Positions 51,590 to 59,356 of a stretch of 64,000 nt of DNA are shown one piece after another. Source of the DNA: Acidaminococcaceae bacterium (GTDB lineage: Bacteria > Bacillota > Negativicutes > Acidaminococcales > Acidaminococcaceae). Where the stretch lies: contig JAKVKY010000004.1 in NCBI GenBank assembly GCA_022484685.1, forward strand, positions 1-64,000, in the 5' to 3' direction. The notes under the pieces are model-generated. The model had not been told where the DNA came from and ran no database searches. It saw only the letters and a program-made list of their open reading frames with translations. Every line of letters starts with the position of its first letter. Position 1 is the first letter of the stretch. The translations under genes and the position numbers were made by a program.

Positions 51590-53101
51590 TCACACCTCTT
51601 CCGGATCGTCAAACCCCAGCAGCCAGGTGGCGATGAAACCTGCCACATAGGCTACGCCCAGTCCGGCCAGATATACCAGCATCTTGTCGGTGCTGGCTAC
51701 TAACGGCAGGCCGGAGATGCCCATGGTGAAAGCGCCCACCACGAAGATGGCCTGGACCACGCCGCCGCAGGCGCCGCCGATGCAGGCGCCGATAAAAGGT
51801 TTGCCCAGGGGGAAGGTGACGCCGTAAATTAACGGCTCGCCCACACCCATGATGCCGATAGGTAAAGCTACGGCCACCGTTTTTTTCAGGGCCGCGTTTT
51901 TGGTTTTACAGTAGACAGCCAGCGCCGCTCCGACCTGACCGCAGCCGGCCATGGCCTGGATGGGCAGCAGGATGTCGATGCCGAAATGATTGAGCAGTTC
52001 CGCGTGGATAGGGGTCATGCCCTGATGGATGCCCAGCATGACTAAAGGCAGCCAGCAGCCGCCCATGATGAAACCGGTGAGAGCGCCGCCCTTGTTCACG
52101 GCGGTGGTAGCCGCGGCGCCGATTACCTCGGAGAGAAAACTACCCACGGGCTGGCAGACGCCGATGGCCACGAAAGTGGACAGCAGCACTACCAGGAAAG
52201 GCGTTAAAAATAAATCCAGGATCTCCGGTACATGTTTGTGCAGCCATTTTTCTAATTCCGCCGCAAAGAAAGCAATTAAAAGGACGGCGATGATGCCGCC
52301 CCGTCCGGGGAACAGTTTGGCACCGAAGAGGGTGATGTTGGCCAGGCCCGGATGGGAGATGACCGCCGCCATGACGCCGCCTAAAATGGGCGAGCCGCCG
52401 AATTCCTTAGCGGTGTTAAAACCAACGAAAAGGTTCATGCCCCAGAAGATGGCGTTGCCTGCCACGGCTAAAACCTGCAGGGCCGGGATCTGGGCCAGGG
52501 CCGGATTAAATTTAAAACAGAGGCTGAGGATACTGGTGATGAGGCCGCAGCCGATAAAAGCCGGCACCAGGGGCACGAAGATGTTAGCGATGCGTTTTAA
52601 GAGCAGCTTGCCCGGGGTGGCGTTGCGTTTACGGATCGCGTTGTGCAGGTCCTGACCGTCGCCAATCTTGGCGTGCTGCTGCAGGTCGGTGAAACTGGGA
52701 GCGCCGGCAGCTTGAGCTGACGCTGTCGTAGCGGCAGCAGCTTCGGACGTATTTTTAGTTGTGTCAGTCGCCGTCGTCTTCTTAGTCGCGTCCGCGGTAG
52801 CAGTTGCTTCAGCAGTTGTTGCCGTGGCGCCGGCAACTTTCTCAGCGGCCTGTCCTTCTGCTACCAGGGCGTTAAAAGCCGTCGTGACATTGGTGGCCTT
52901 ACCGGGACCCAGCACAATTTGCCATTCGTCGTCGCTCTTATTGGTTCCCAGCACGCCGGGGATTTTTTTGAGCGCCTCCGCCGTAAAAGTTTCCCGGCGC
53001 ACATGCAGACGCAGCCGCGTCATACAGTTGTGCGCCTCGATCACGTTGGCGGCGGGGCCGACTACCTCTAAAATCTTTTGGGCCAGTTCCTGGTTGTTCA
53101 T
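51590..53101 (-). CDS. PTS transporter EIIBC, MurNAc/disaccharide type (MurP-like)
   Basis: 503 residues. The EIIB domain comes first (about 1-85), with the phospho-Cys in NCMTRLRLHV (about residue 26). A low-complexity Ala/Thr linker (about 90-140) leads to an EIIC domain of about ten helices (GVGEPLIYGVTFPLGKPF; LGIHQGMTPIHAELLN). No EIIA domain is present, as in MurP, which borrows EIIA-Glc. Between murQ and mupG, it most likely imports and phosphorylates MurNAc or MurNAc-GlcNAc. The linker is longer than I expect for the family. Confidence 0.9.
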   Translation of the reverse strand: MNNQELAQKILEVVGPAANVIEAHNCMTRLRLHVRRETFTAEALKKIPGVLGTNKSDDEWQIVLGPGKATNVTTAFNALVAEGQAAEKVAGATATTAEATATADATKKTTATDTTKNTSEAAAATTASAQAAGAPSFTDLQQHAKIGDGQDLHNAIRKRNATPGKLLLKRIANIFVPLVPAFIGCGLITSILSLCFKFNPALAQIPALQVLAVAGNAIFWGMNLFVGFNTAKEFGGSPILGGVMAAVISHPGLANITLFGAKLFPGRGGIIAVLLIAFFAAELEKWLHKHVPEILDLFLTPFLVVLLSTFVAIGVCQPVGSFLSEVIGAAATTAVNKGGALTGFIMGGCWLPLVMLGIHQGMTPIHAELLNHFGIDILLPIQAMAGCGQVGAALAVYCKTKNAALKKTVAVALPIGIMGVGEPLIYGVTFPLGKPFIGACIGGACGGVVQAIFVVGAFTMGISGLPLVASTDKMLVYLAGLGVAYVAGFIATWLLGFDDPEEV

Positions 53102-53131
53102 GAACGCATACGACCTTTCCCAGTATAGTTC

Positions 53132-54034
53132 TTACATTAAAGTTAAAGCTTTGCCTAAGAAACCGCCGGCCACAGCCAGACGCTGGCGCGCGGCTTCCGG
53201 CGTAATATTCAGCACGGCCACCAGGCAGGCTTCCTTGGCGTTGCCCTGGGCTGCGGTCAAAGCCTGTACCGCTTTGTCCCGTTTACATTCCGCCACGGCC
53301 ATGACAATCTGCACGGCCCGTTCCTGTAATTTTTCGTTGGCGCATTTCACATCTACCATCAGGTTGCCGTAGACTTTGCCCAGCTTGACCATGGCGCCGG
53401 TGGAAAGCATGTTCAACAGCATTTTTTCCGCCGTGCCGGCCTTCATCCGGGTGGAACCGGTGATAACTTCGGGGCCCACCAGGGCGCACAAGTTAATATC
53501 GGCCTGCCGGCTGATGGCGGCATTTTCGGTGCAGCAGATGGCAATGGTAGCGGCGCCGACTTTTTGCCGGGCATAGGTGAGGGCGCCCACCACATAGGGA
53601 GCGCGGCCGCTGGCCGAAAGACCTACCACCACGTCCCGGTTGGTAACGCTGCGGGCCGCTAAATCTTTGGCGCCCTGCTCCGGATTATCTTCCACATCTT
53701 CCTGGGCCCGGAACATGGCTTTTTCGCCGCCGGCCAGGAGGCCCTGGACCAATTCGGGGCTGGTGCTAAACGTAGGGGGACATTCGGCGGCGTCCAAAAT
53801 TCCCAGCCGGCCGCTGGTACCGCAGCCTACATAAAAGAGCCGGCCGCCCCGGTGCAGATGGCTGGCGGTCACATCAATCGCTGCTGCCACCTGAGGCAGG
53901 ATCTTATGGATCGCGTCCGCTACTTTGTGGTCCTCGTCGTTCATGATCTGAACCAGTTCCAAGGTGGTGGCGTCGTCAATATTTTTGGTTTTGGCATTGC
54001 TTTGTTCCGTGGCTAAATTTTTTAAGTCGATCAT
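53132..54034 (-). CDS. murQ: N-acetylmuramic acid 6-phosphate etherase
   Basis: 300 residues from ATG 54034 (AAGGGTG upstream); an upstream in-frame start adds eight residues. The SIS fold and MurQ signatures are visible: LATEQSNAKTKNIDDATTLE, FYVGCGTSGRLGILDAAECPPTFS, VGLSASGRAPYVVGAL and GSTRMKAGTAEKMLLNMLST. It removes the lactyl ether from MurNAc-6P to give GlcNAc-6P and lactate. Its ATG overlaps the LysR stop codon by 4 bases, so it is translated together with the regulator. Confidence 0.95.
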   Translation of the reverse strand: MIDLKNLATEQSNAKTKNIDDATTLELVQIMNDEDHKVADAIHKILPQVAAAIDVTASHLHRGGRLFYVGCGTSGRLGILDAAECPPTFSTSPELVQGLLAGGEKAMFRAQEDVEDNPEQGAKDLAARSVTNRDVVVGLSASGRAPYVVGALTYARQKVGAATIAICCTENAAISRQADINLCALVGPEVITGSTRMKAGTAEKMLLNMLSTGAMVKLGKVYGNLMVDVKCANEKLQERAVQIVMAVAECKRDKAVQALTAAQGNAKEACLVAVLNITPEAARQRLAVAGGFLGKALTLM

Positions 54035-54942
54035 AAAATCACCCTTTCCGACCAATTCTTAGTTTTATTATACCGCGCCAGGTGCTCTATCGCAAAGTCC
54101 AAAAAACATTGCACGGCCCGGGAGGCGCGTTTTTTATTTTTCAGGGCCAGGGCGATCCGGCGGGAGTAAGGCGGATCGGTTTCCCGGATGGCGATGCGGT
54201 AGCTGTTATGAAGCAGCACCAGCTCCGCCAGGATGGCGATGCCCAGTCCGTTTTCCACCATGCTCATGATGGTGTAGTCGTCCTCAGTCCGGTACTCGAT
54301 TTCCGGCGTGATCTTATTCTGCCGGAACATTTCCGGCACTTCTTTGTGGTTGCCTTCTTCCAGGAGGATGACCGGTTCCTGACCAAAAATTTTAAGGGGT
54401 ACCCGCTCCGCCTTGGCGTACGGATGATTCAGGGGCAGCACGGCCAGCATCCTGTCTTCCAGCAGCGGATACACTTCCAGGTCCTTCGGCGCCGGCAGGG
54501 CCACGAAACCTAAATCCACGCTGCCTTCCTGGATCCAGGTCTCGGTATCTTTGTAGTTGCCCGGATGCAGCTCGAACTTGATGCGGGGATGGATGACCCG
54601 GAAATCTTTCAGGAGCGGCGCCAGGATGGTACTGGAAATACTGGAAAAGCTGCCGATGCGGATGAGGCCGCTTTCGATGCCCAGCAGCTCGGCATTTTTC
54701 TCGGACAGTTCCTCGTAGGCATGGCTCAGCTGCCGCACGTACGGGAGCAGCTGCTCCCCGTCGCTGGTGAGGGAGACGCCGGCGTGGTTGCGGTTCAGTA
54801 GCGTCACGCCCAGTTCTTCTTCCAGGGAGGCCACAATCTGGCTCACCGCGGACTGGGAATAGTTACAATACGTGGCCGCCCGGGACAGGCTGCCGTATTC
54901 GATGATCTTCATGAAGACTTCGTATTTGGATTTTTTCATCAC
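54031..54942 (-). CDS. LysR family regulator of MurNAc operon
   Basis: 303 residues. The N-terminal winged helix (VFMKIIEYGSLSRAATYCNYSQSAVSQIVASLEEELGVTLL) and the LysR effector domain are clear. It is the first gene of the operon LysR-murQ-PTS-mupG on the minus strand, joined to murQ by an ATGA overlap. MurNAc genes are normally controlled by an RpiR-type MurR, so a LysR regulator cotranscribed with them is unusual. MurNAc-6P or a related sugar phosphate could be the effector. Confidence 0.9.
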   Translation of the reverse strand: MMKKSKYEVFMKIIEYGSLSRAATYCNYSQSAVSQIVASLEEELGVTLLNRNHAGVSLTSDGEQLLPYVRQLSHAYEELSEKNAELLGIESGLIRIGSFSSISSTILAPLLKDFRVIHPRIKFELHPGNYKDTETWIQEGSVDLGFVALPAPKDLEVYPLLEDRMLAVLPLNHPYAKAERVPLKIFGQEPVILLEEGNHKEVPEMFRQNKITPEIEYRTEDDYTIMSMVENGLGIAILAELVLLHNSYRIAIRETDPPYSRRIALALKNKKRASRAVQCFLDFAIEHLARYNKTKNWSERVIL

Positions 54943-55012
54943 GTCACCGCCTATAAGAAAATATAAAGTACAATATTAAATAAATTCACTTTCCTTATAT
55001 TATAAGTTCGGT

Positions 55013-55147
55013 TATAATAAGAGTCAAGAAACAAAACAAGTGGTCAGCTCCGTGTCGGTTTACTTCACCGGTTCAGGTTAACCACTTGCCCCCAATATAA
55101 ACCCACCTTGGCCGTAAGGAGAAGTCCTTACGGCTCCTTTTTTTATG
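55013..55147 (+). ncRNA. Probable small RNA with own promoter and terminator
   Basis: A TATAAT box at 55013-55018 (-35 weak) is followed by about 118 bases with strong structure and no coding potential. A 7-bp stem AAGTGGT/ACCACTT (about 55038 with 55084) encloses a CGGT/ACCG hairpin. A 10-bp terminator stem GCCGTAAGGA / TCCTTACGGC (55111-55134) with a T-run closes it. It lies between the LysR gene and aspA and points away from LysR. I do not recognise the family; it lacks the GGAA loop of SRP RNA. Confidence 0.55.
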
Positions 55148-55326
55148 GGCGAAAAATTACGGCGCTTAAAATGGGGGCCGCCGCTGTTCATAAAAAAATC
55201 ACCCTGTCCTGTGGGGGCCTTACGACAGATAGTCGTAGCGTTCCAGGTCCGGCGCAGGGCAGGGAGATTAGCAAAAGTGAAAACGTACAGGCAAACCGGC
55301 AGGCGAGTGGGAGCCGGACTTCAGCT

Positions 55327-56697
55327 TCAGGCTTCTTTAGCCAGTTTCTGTTTGGCAGTCACGGTGACCGTGGCTGCTTTTTTTACCAGCAGGGCGTCCA
55401 AAATCTTTTTGGCTTCCACCGGCGTATGGGTCTTCAAAATATGGCTGACCGTATCGTAACCCAGTCTGCCGGTATAAGCGGTGCCGAAAGCGGCGGAGGC
55501 GGTCAGGTGCTTTAAGCAGTTGCCTTCGTCCGCGGTTAAAACTTCAATGCATCTGGTGCGGCAGATGACCACGGCCCGGGTCAAAAGGTCCAGGCTTTCC
55601 AACAGTCCGTCCGCCATCAGCGGGAAGAAAGCGTTCAGTTCAAATTCGCCGTGAGCGGCGGCCATGGTGACGGCCAGGTCGTTAGCCATGACGCGCATGG
55701 CGCACTGCACCAGCATCTCGGGGATGACGGGGTTAACCTTGCCCGGCATGATGCTGCTGCCCTGCTGCAAAGGTTTTAAATGGATCTCGCCCAAAGCGCC
55801 GTCCGGACCGGCGTTCATCAGGCGCAGGTCATTGGCCATCTTCATCAAATCCACGGCCAGGGTTTTCAAGGCGCCGGAAACTTCTACCAGCACGTCGTTA
55901 TTCTGGGTGGCGTCTACTAAATCAGCAGCCGGACGCAGGGGCAGGCCGGTGACTTCCTGTAAATGGGCGTATACGCCTTCCCGGTAAGCGGGAGTGGCGG
56001 TGTTGCACATGCCGATGGCGGTGCCGCCTAAATTTACGGTCAGCAGATCTTCCTGCATGCGGGTCAGGCGTACGCAGTCACGGTACAAGGCGTGAGCGTA
56101 CGCGCCAAACTCCCGGCCCAAAGTTACGGGCACGGCGTCTTCCAGTTCGGTGCGGCCCAGTTTCTGGATGTGGGCGTAGGCGGCAGCTTTAGCTTTCAGC
56201 GCCGTCTGCAGCTCCGTGCAGCCCCGGACCAGTTCCTGCAGCATCTTGATCAGGGTAATGTGCAGGGCGGTAGGTACGGAATCATTGGTCGACTGGCCCC
56301 GGTTCACGTCGTCCACCGGATGGATGACGGCGTAACTGCCGGCGGGTTTGCCTAAAAAGTTCAGGGCCACGTTGGCTACGACTTCATCCACATTGAGGTT
56401 GGTCGAGGTGCCAGCGCCGCCCTGTAAGGTTTCGGTGGGGAAATATGCATCATAGGAACCGGTTAAAATTTCATCGCAGGCTTGGGCGATGGTAGCGTAA
56501 AGACCTTTTTCCCGGACGCCCAGGTCTTCGTAAGTCAGGGCCGCCGCCTTTTTTACCAAAACCAGGTCGTGGATCAGCCGCAGGCTGACGCGTTTGTGCT
56601 GAAGGGGAAAATTTTCTACGGCGCGCTGCGTGTTGATGCCGTACATAACCGTGTCATTTAATTTTACGGTGCCTAAGTTGTCTTGTTCCATTCTCAT
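55327..56697 (-). CDS. aspA: Aspartate ammonia-lyase (fumarase/aspartase superfamily)
   Basis: About 456 residues from ATG 56697 (GAGGAGG upstream); a longer in-frame start at 56748 is less likely. Superfamily motifs are present: GGAGTSTNLNVDEV, VNRGQSTNDSVPTALH, GGTAIG and the catalytic loop GSSIMPGKVNPVIPE. The N-terminal MRMEQDNLGTVKLND and overall sequence fit aspartase better than fumarase, though the two are hard to separate by eye. It would deaminate aspartate to fumarate, feeding fumarate or succinate metabolism common in this group. A terminator lies between its promoter and the gene. Confidence 0.85.
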   Translation of the reverse strand: MRMEQDNLGTVKLNDTVMYGINTQRAVENFPLQHKRVSLRLIHDLVLVKKAAALTYEDLGVREKGLYATIAQACDEILTGSYDAYFPTETLQGGAGTSTNLNVDEVVANVALNFLGKPAGSYAVIHPVDDVNRGQSTNDSVPTALHITLIKMLQELVRGCTELQTALKAKAAAYAHIQKLGRTELEDAVPVTLGREFGAYAHALYRDCVRLTRMQEDLLTVNLGGTAIGMCNTATPAYREGVYAHLQEVTGLPLRPAADLVDATQNNDVLVEVSGALKTLAVDLMKMANDLRLMNAGPDGALGEIHLKPLQQGSSIMPGKVNPVIPEMLVQCAMRVMANDLAVTMAAAHGEFELNAFFPLMADGLLESLDLLTRAVVICRTRCIEVLTADEGNCLKHLTASAAFGTAYTGRLGYDTVSHILKTHTPVEAKKILDALLVKKAATVTVTAKQKLAKEA

Positions 56698-56837
56698 AAT
56701 TGATTTTTCCTCCTCATCACTAAAAAAATTCATCTCTAAAAAATTCATTCCTCAAAATTCGTTCTTCAAAATTTTGCGTGGATAAAAAGTAATTTACCGC
56801 GTCCTGGCCGGGGACGGGAAAATTGTCTGGAAAAATA

Positions 56838-56872
56838 AAAAAGGCGGAAGCACTTTGCTTTCGCCTTTGAAA
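56838..56872 (-). terminator. Promoter-proximal terminator (attenuator candidate) of aspA
   Basis: On the minus strand, stem AAGGCGAAAGCA / TGCTTCCGCCTT with a 3-base loop is followed by TTTTTTATTTTT. It lies about 20 bases after the predicted transcription start and about 140 bases before aspA. No minus-strand gene precedes it, so it would end the aspA transcript early unless bypassed. Confidence 0.75.
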
Positions 56873-56884
56873 TCTACAAGACCG

Positions 56885-56912
56885 ATTATACTCCAAATAA
56901 AAGTTTTGTAAA
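56885..56912 (-). promoter_or_regulatory. Predicted aspA promoter
   Basis: On the minus strand, TTTACA (56907-56912) and TATAAT (56885-56890), 16 bases apart, point towards aspA. The terminator begins shortly after. The rest of 56913-57147 holds palindrome copy 4 and the leader of the next gene. Confidence 0.65.
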
Positions 56913-57002
56913 GAGGTTTTGTATACAAAAAACAAAAATATTTTAGTTAAAACGTCCCGGCCGGGCGAAAATCGGCCCGCTGCCGTTGCTAAAAATTTTT
57001 TA

Positions 57003-57026
57003 AAACTGAGGCCGCCCTCAGTACGG
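57003..57026 (+). repeat. Palindromic intergenic element, copy 4 of 4
   Basis: ACTGAGG-CCGC-CCTCAGT followed by ACGG, matching the copies at 1956, 9151 and 36801 in sequence and orientation. It lies about 120 bases before the secreted protein gene at 57148. Confidence 0.75.
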
Positions 57027-57147
57027 AATCCTGGAAAGGGGCGTATAGTGAAAGTGAAGGAAAGTCTCAACAAGCCGGCGGCAATTTTTAAGGTAAGGCC
57101 GGCCGGCGGGCACGGTAAAAATTGGGAACGATAAAGGGGGAAGGAAG

Positions 57148-57684
57148 ATGAAACTTTACAGGAAACTGGCTCTCACGGTGTGTGCCGTGTCGCTGCTGAC
57201 CCTGACGGCGCAGCCGGTGGCTCAGGCAGGCTTTAATATCGGCGGGATCCTGAACAAGCTTCCCGGCGTCTCCACGGAAAAGGGTACTGCCGGCAGCCAG
57301 GGCAAGAGCGGTAACCGCTACGAGGCGGCTACGTACAAGGAACCCCAGATGGTGAAAAAAGACAGCATGGGTTACAGCGCCAGCGGTCCCGGCAGGCTCT
57401 TCGGCCATGTCTATTATGAAGGTGGTAAACCGGGAGCCAACGTCAAATTGCTGCTGACCTCGGAAAATGTGGATATCGATGGGAATATCTGCCGGAACGA
57501 TGCTTATTATGTGACGACCACTAACGGTAACGGTGATTTCAGCATCCCGGTGAAGACCGGCTTGTACGGCATCGTGGCCTGGAGCGGCACCTGGATCGGC
57601 ACGGTCAACCATTATTCCGCGGATGATACGGCGGCGGACTGCAAACTGACGGACCGGAAGAAAGAGATTGTCTTTGAACATTAA
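57148..57684 (+). CDS. Small secreted protein with GFNIGG motif, copy 1
   Basis: 178 residues. AAGGGGGAAGG lies before the ATG. A signal peptide ends near AQAG (about 27), giving a mature start GFNIGGILNKLPGVS. A Gly/Ser/Lys-rich stretch leads to a beta-sandwich-like region (GRLFGHVYYEGGKPGANVKLLL, then TTTNGNGDFSIPVKTGLYGIVAW), which resembles carboxypeptidase-regulatory or transthyretin-like folds. Function unknown. It is followed at once by a paralogue with a frame break. Palindrome copy 4 lies upstream. Confidence 0.7.
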   Translation: MKLYRKLALTVCAVSLLTLTAQPVAQAGFNIGGILNKLPGVSTEKGTAGSQGKSGNRYEAATYKEPQMVKKDSMGYSASGPGRLFGHVYYEGGKPGANVKLLLTSENVDIDGNICRNDAYYVTTTNGNGDFSIPVKTGLYGIVAWSGTWIGTVNHYSADDTAADCKLTDRKKEIVFEH

Positions 57685-57707
57685 CAGCTAACGAGCGAGA
57701 GGAGTGA

Positions 57708-58237
57708 TTGATGATGAAAAAAATGACCGGGCTGGCAGCTATCCTGCTGGCAACCCTGATGATCGCGGCGCCCCTGACGGCAGATGCCGGCTTTAATATC
57801 GGCGGGGTGCTGAACAAGATTCCCGGCGTATCCATAGATAAAGGCAAGACACCCAGCGTGCCGTCTAAAACGGGCGGCGGCACTAACGGCGCCGGCGAAA
57901 CCATCGAGAAAAATGCGGACCGTCCCATGGCGGGAACAGTGCTGGCGAACGGAGCTCCGGCGCAACATTTTGGCGTTTATGTAGGGGCCCGGGCGTGAAG
58001 GTAGAGGTAGTGAACAATACCGTGGTCATCCACGGGGAAACCCATAGTGAAGGGGCTACGGATGCTAACGGCAGCCTGAAGGAACTGGTTGTGCCTAACG
58101 GCAAGACCTACACTTTCATTATCTGGAGCGCCGGCTATGATCCCATCGTGAAATATAATGTGACCGCTCCCAGCGATCTGGGACGCATGACTACCAGCAG
58201 CTCCGGCGTAAAGTTTATCGATTTCAGGAATTACTGA
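57708..58237 (+). pseudogene. Small secreted protein with GFNIGG motif, copy 2, frameshifted
   Basis: Two overlapping frames together match copy 1. Frame one (57708-57998) gives a signal peptide, GFNIGGVLNKIPGVS and the first strand (MAGTVLANGAPAQHFGVYVGARA), then stops. Frame two (57995-58237) begins at a GTG and gives the rest of the domain (VKVEVVNNTVVIHG, DANGSLKELVVPNGKTYTFIIW). The break lies in a G/C-run region (GGGGCCCGGGC). It may be a real inactivating frameshift, programmed slippage or a sequencing error. The second part alone has no signal peptide. Confidence 0.6.
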
Positions 58238-58362
58238 GAAATTTGGCTGGGCTAAATTTTAGCAGTGTCTGAAAAATTGGTCACGCCAAATTTTAGCAAC
58301 GTCTAAAAATGGTTGTGCAAAATTTTTACGACGCATAAAATTTTAACTTCACAAAAATTTCA

Positions 58363-58389
58363 GCCGCGGGGAAAGTTTTTCCTCGCGGC
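58363..58389 (+). terminator. Probable terminator upstream of glutaredoxin-like gene
   Basis: Stem GCCGCG-GGGAAA / TTTCCTCGCGGC with a short loop and TTTT close after. It closes the pair of small secreted protein genes. The bases 58244-58350 before it hold about three degenerate repeats of about 35 bases around CTAAATTTTAGCA. Confidence 0.65.
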
Positions 58390-58452
58390 ATTTTCTCGTT
58401 TCTATGGTATAATAGAGGCAACAAAATAAAAGTTCTCAAAGGAGTGAGCGAG

Positions 58453-58728
58453 ATGGATTTAAAATTTTTCTATATGCCCGGTTGTCCGTACTGCCAGCGT
58501 GCGGCTGGTGTGATCGCGGAACTGGAACAGGAGCATCCGGAATACAAAAAGATTAAGATTGATAAGATTAACGAAGTCCTGCATCCGCTGGAAGCGAAGA
58601 AGTACGATTATTATTATGTGCCGGCTTTCTTTGACGGCCAGAAAAAATTGTACGAAGCTCAGCCCGGCGACGACGCCGAAAAGATGCGCCAGATTTTAGG
58701 CGACATCCTGGCCGCGGCCGCCAAATAA
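58453..58728 (+). CDS. Small thioredoxin/glutaredoxin-like protein
   Basis: 91 residues from ATG 58453 (AAAGGAG about 8 bases upstream; GTG 58444 is less likely). A thioredoxin fold with active site GCPYCQR near the N-terminus and the cis-proline segment YVPAFFDG. It is probably a cytosolic dithiol reductant. The thioesterase gene starts 28 bases downstream, in what may be one operon. Confidence 0.85.
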   Translation: MDLKFFYMPGCPYCQRAAGVIAELEQEHPEYKKIKIDKINEVLHPLEAKKYDYYYVPAFFDGQKKLYEAQPGDDAEKMRQILGDILAAAAK

Positions 58729-58756
58729 ATTTTACAACGAAAAGGGGCATCCGGTA

Positions 58757-59191
58757 GTGGATAAGCAGACTTGTCTGGAGTTTGTAAGGAAAGTTTACAG
58801 CATCAATAATTTTGTCAAGCTGTGCGACATTCAGTTCGACGACATGGAATGCGGTCAGGCCACCCTGAGCATGGTCATCGATCCCAATAAGCACACTAAT
58901 TTGTATGGCATCGTCCACGGCGGTGCCCTGGAATCTTTAGCCGATACGGCCATCGGCGCGGTGTGCGCCACGGTGGGCGCCCGGGTCATGACGTTGAGCA
59001 TCACCACCAACTTTATTAAAAATATTCATCCCGGCGAAAAAGCGGTATGCGTGGCCAAGATCCGTCACCACGGCCGCACCACCATCATCGTGGACGCGGA
59101 CATGTACAACCCGCAAAAACAATTGATGTGCCGGACCTTAGCCACCATGTTCGTACGGGGTTCCTTCCCGGAAGTTCCGGCTAAGTGGTAA
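58757..59191 (+). CDS. PaaI family hotdog-fold thioesterase
   Basis: 144 residues from GTG 58757. The hotdog fold is shown by HTNLYGIVHGGALESLADTAIGAV, containing the HGG and acid-residue pattern of PaaI-type acyl-CoA thioesterases, and by ITTNFIKNIHPGE. The acyl-CoA substrate is unknown. AAAGGGG lies before the start. A bidirectional terminator follows. Confidence 0.88.
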   Translation: MDKQTCLEFVRKVYSINNFVKLCDIQFDDMECGQATLSMVIDPNKHTNLYGIVHGGALESLADTAIGAVCATVGARVMTLSITTNFIKNIHPGEKAVCVAKIRHHGRTTIIVDADMYNPQKQLMCRTLATMFVRGSFPEVPAKW

Positions 59192-59263
59192 GCAAACCGG
59201 ATTTGTTGTGAGCAACAGTTGGGCGTAAATTTGTAGGCGTTGGCATAAGTTTAAACAAAAAAT

Positions 59264-59312
59264 AAAACCTGCAACTTGGAAGTGCGAGGCACTTTGCGGT
59301 TGCAGGTTTTTT
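59264..59312. terminator. Convergent bidirectional terminator
   Basis: Stem AAAACCTGCAAC / GTTGCAGGTTTT with an inner AAGTGC/GCACTT hairpin. It serves the thioesterase and NrdD genes, which converge here. Confidence 0.88.
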
Positions 59313-59356
59313 GTTGTCTAAAATTACTTGTTGGGAAAATGGTGCGGTGCAGTTTT

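Noticed and set aside
55109-55147. Hairpin read as the aspA terminator
   Set aside because: The T-run lies on the plus strand only, so it cannot end the minus-strand aspA transcript; it fits the plus-strand small RNA.
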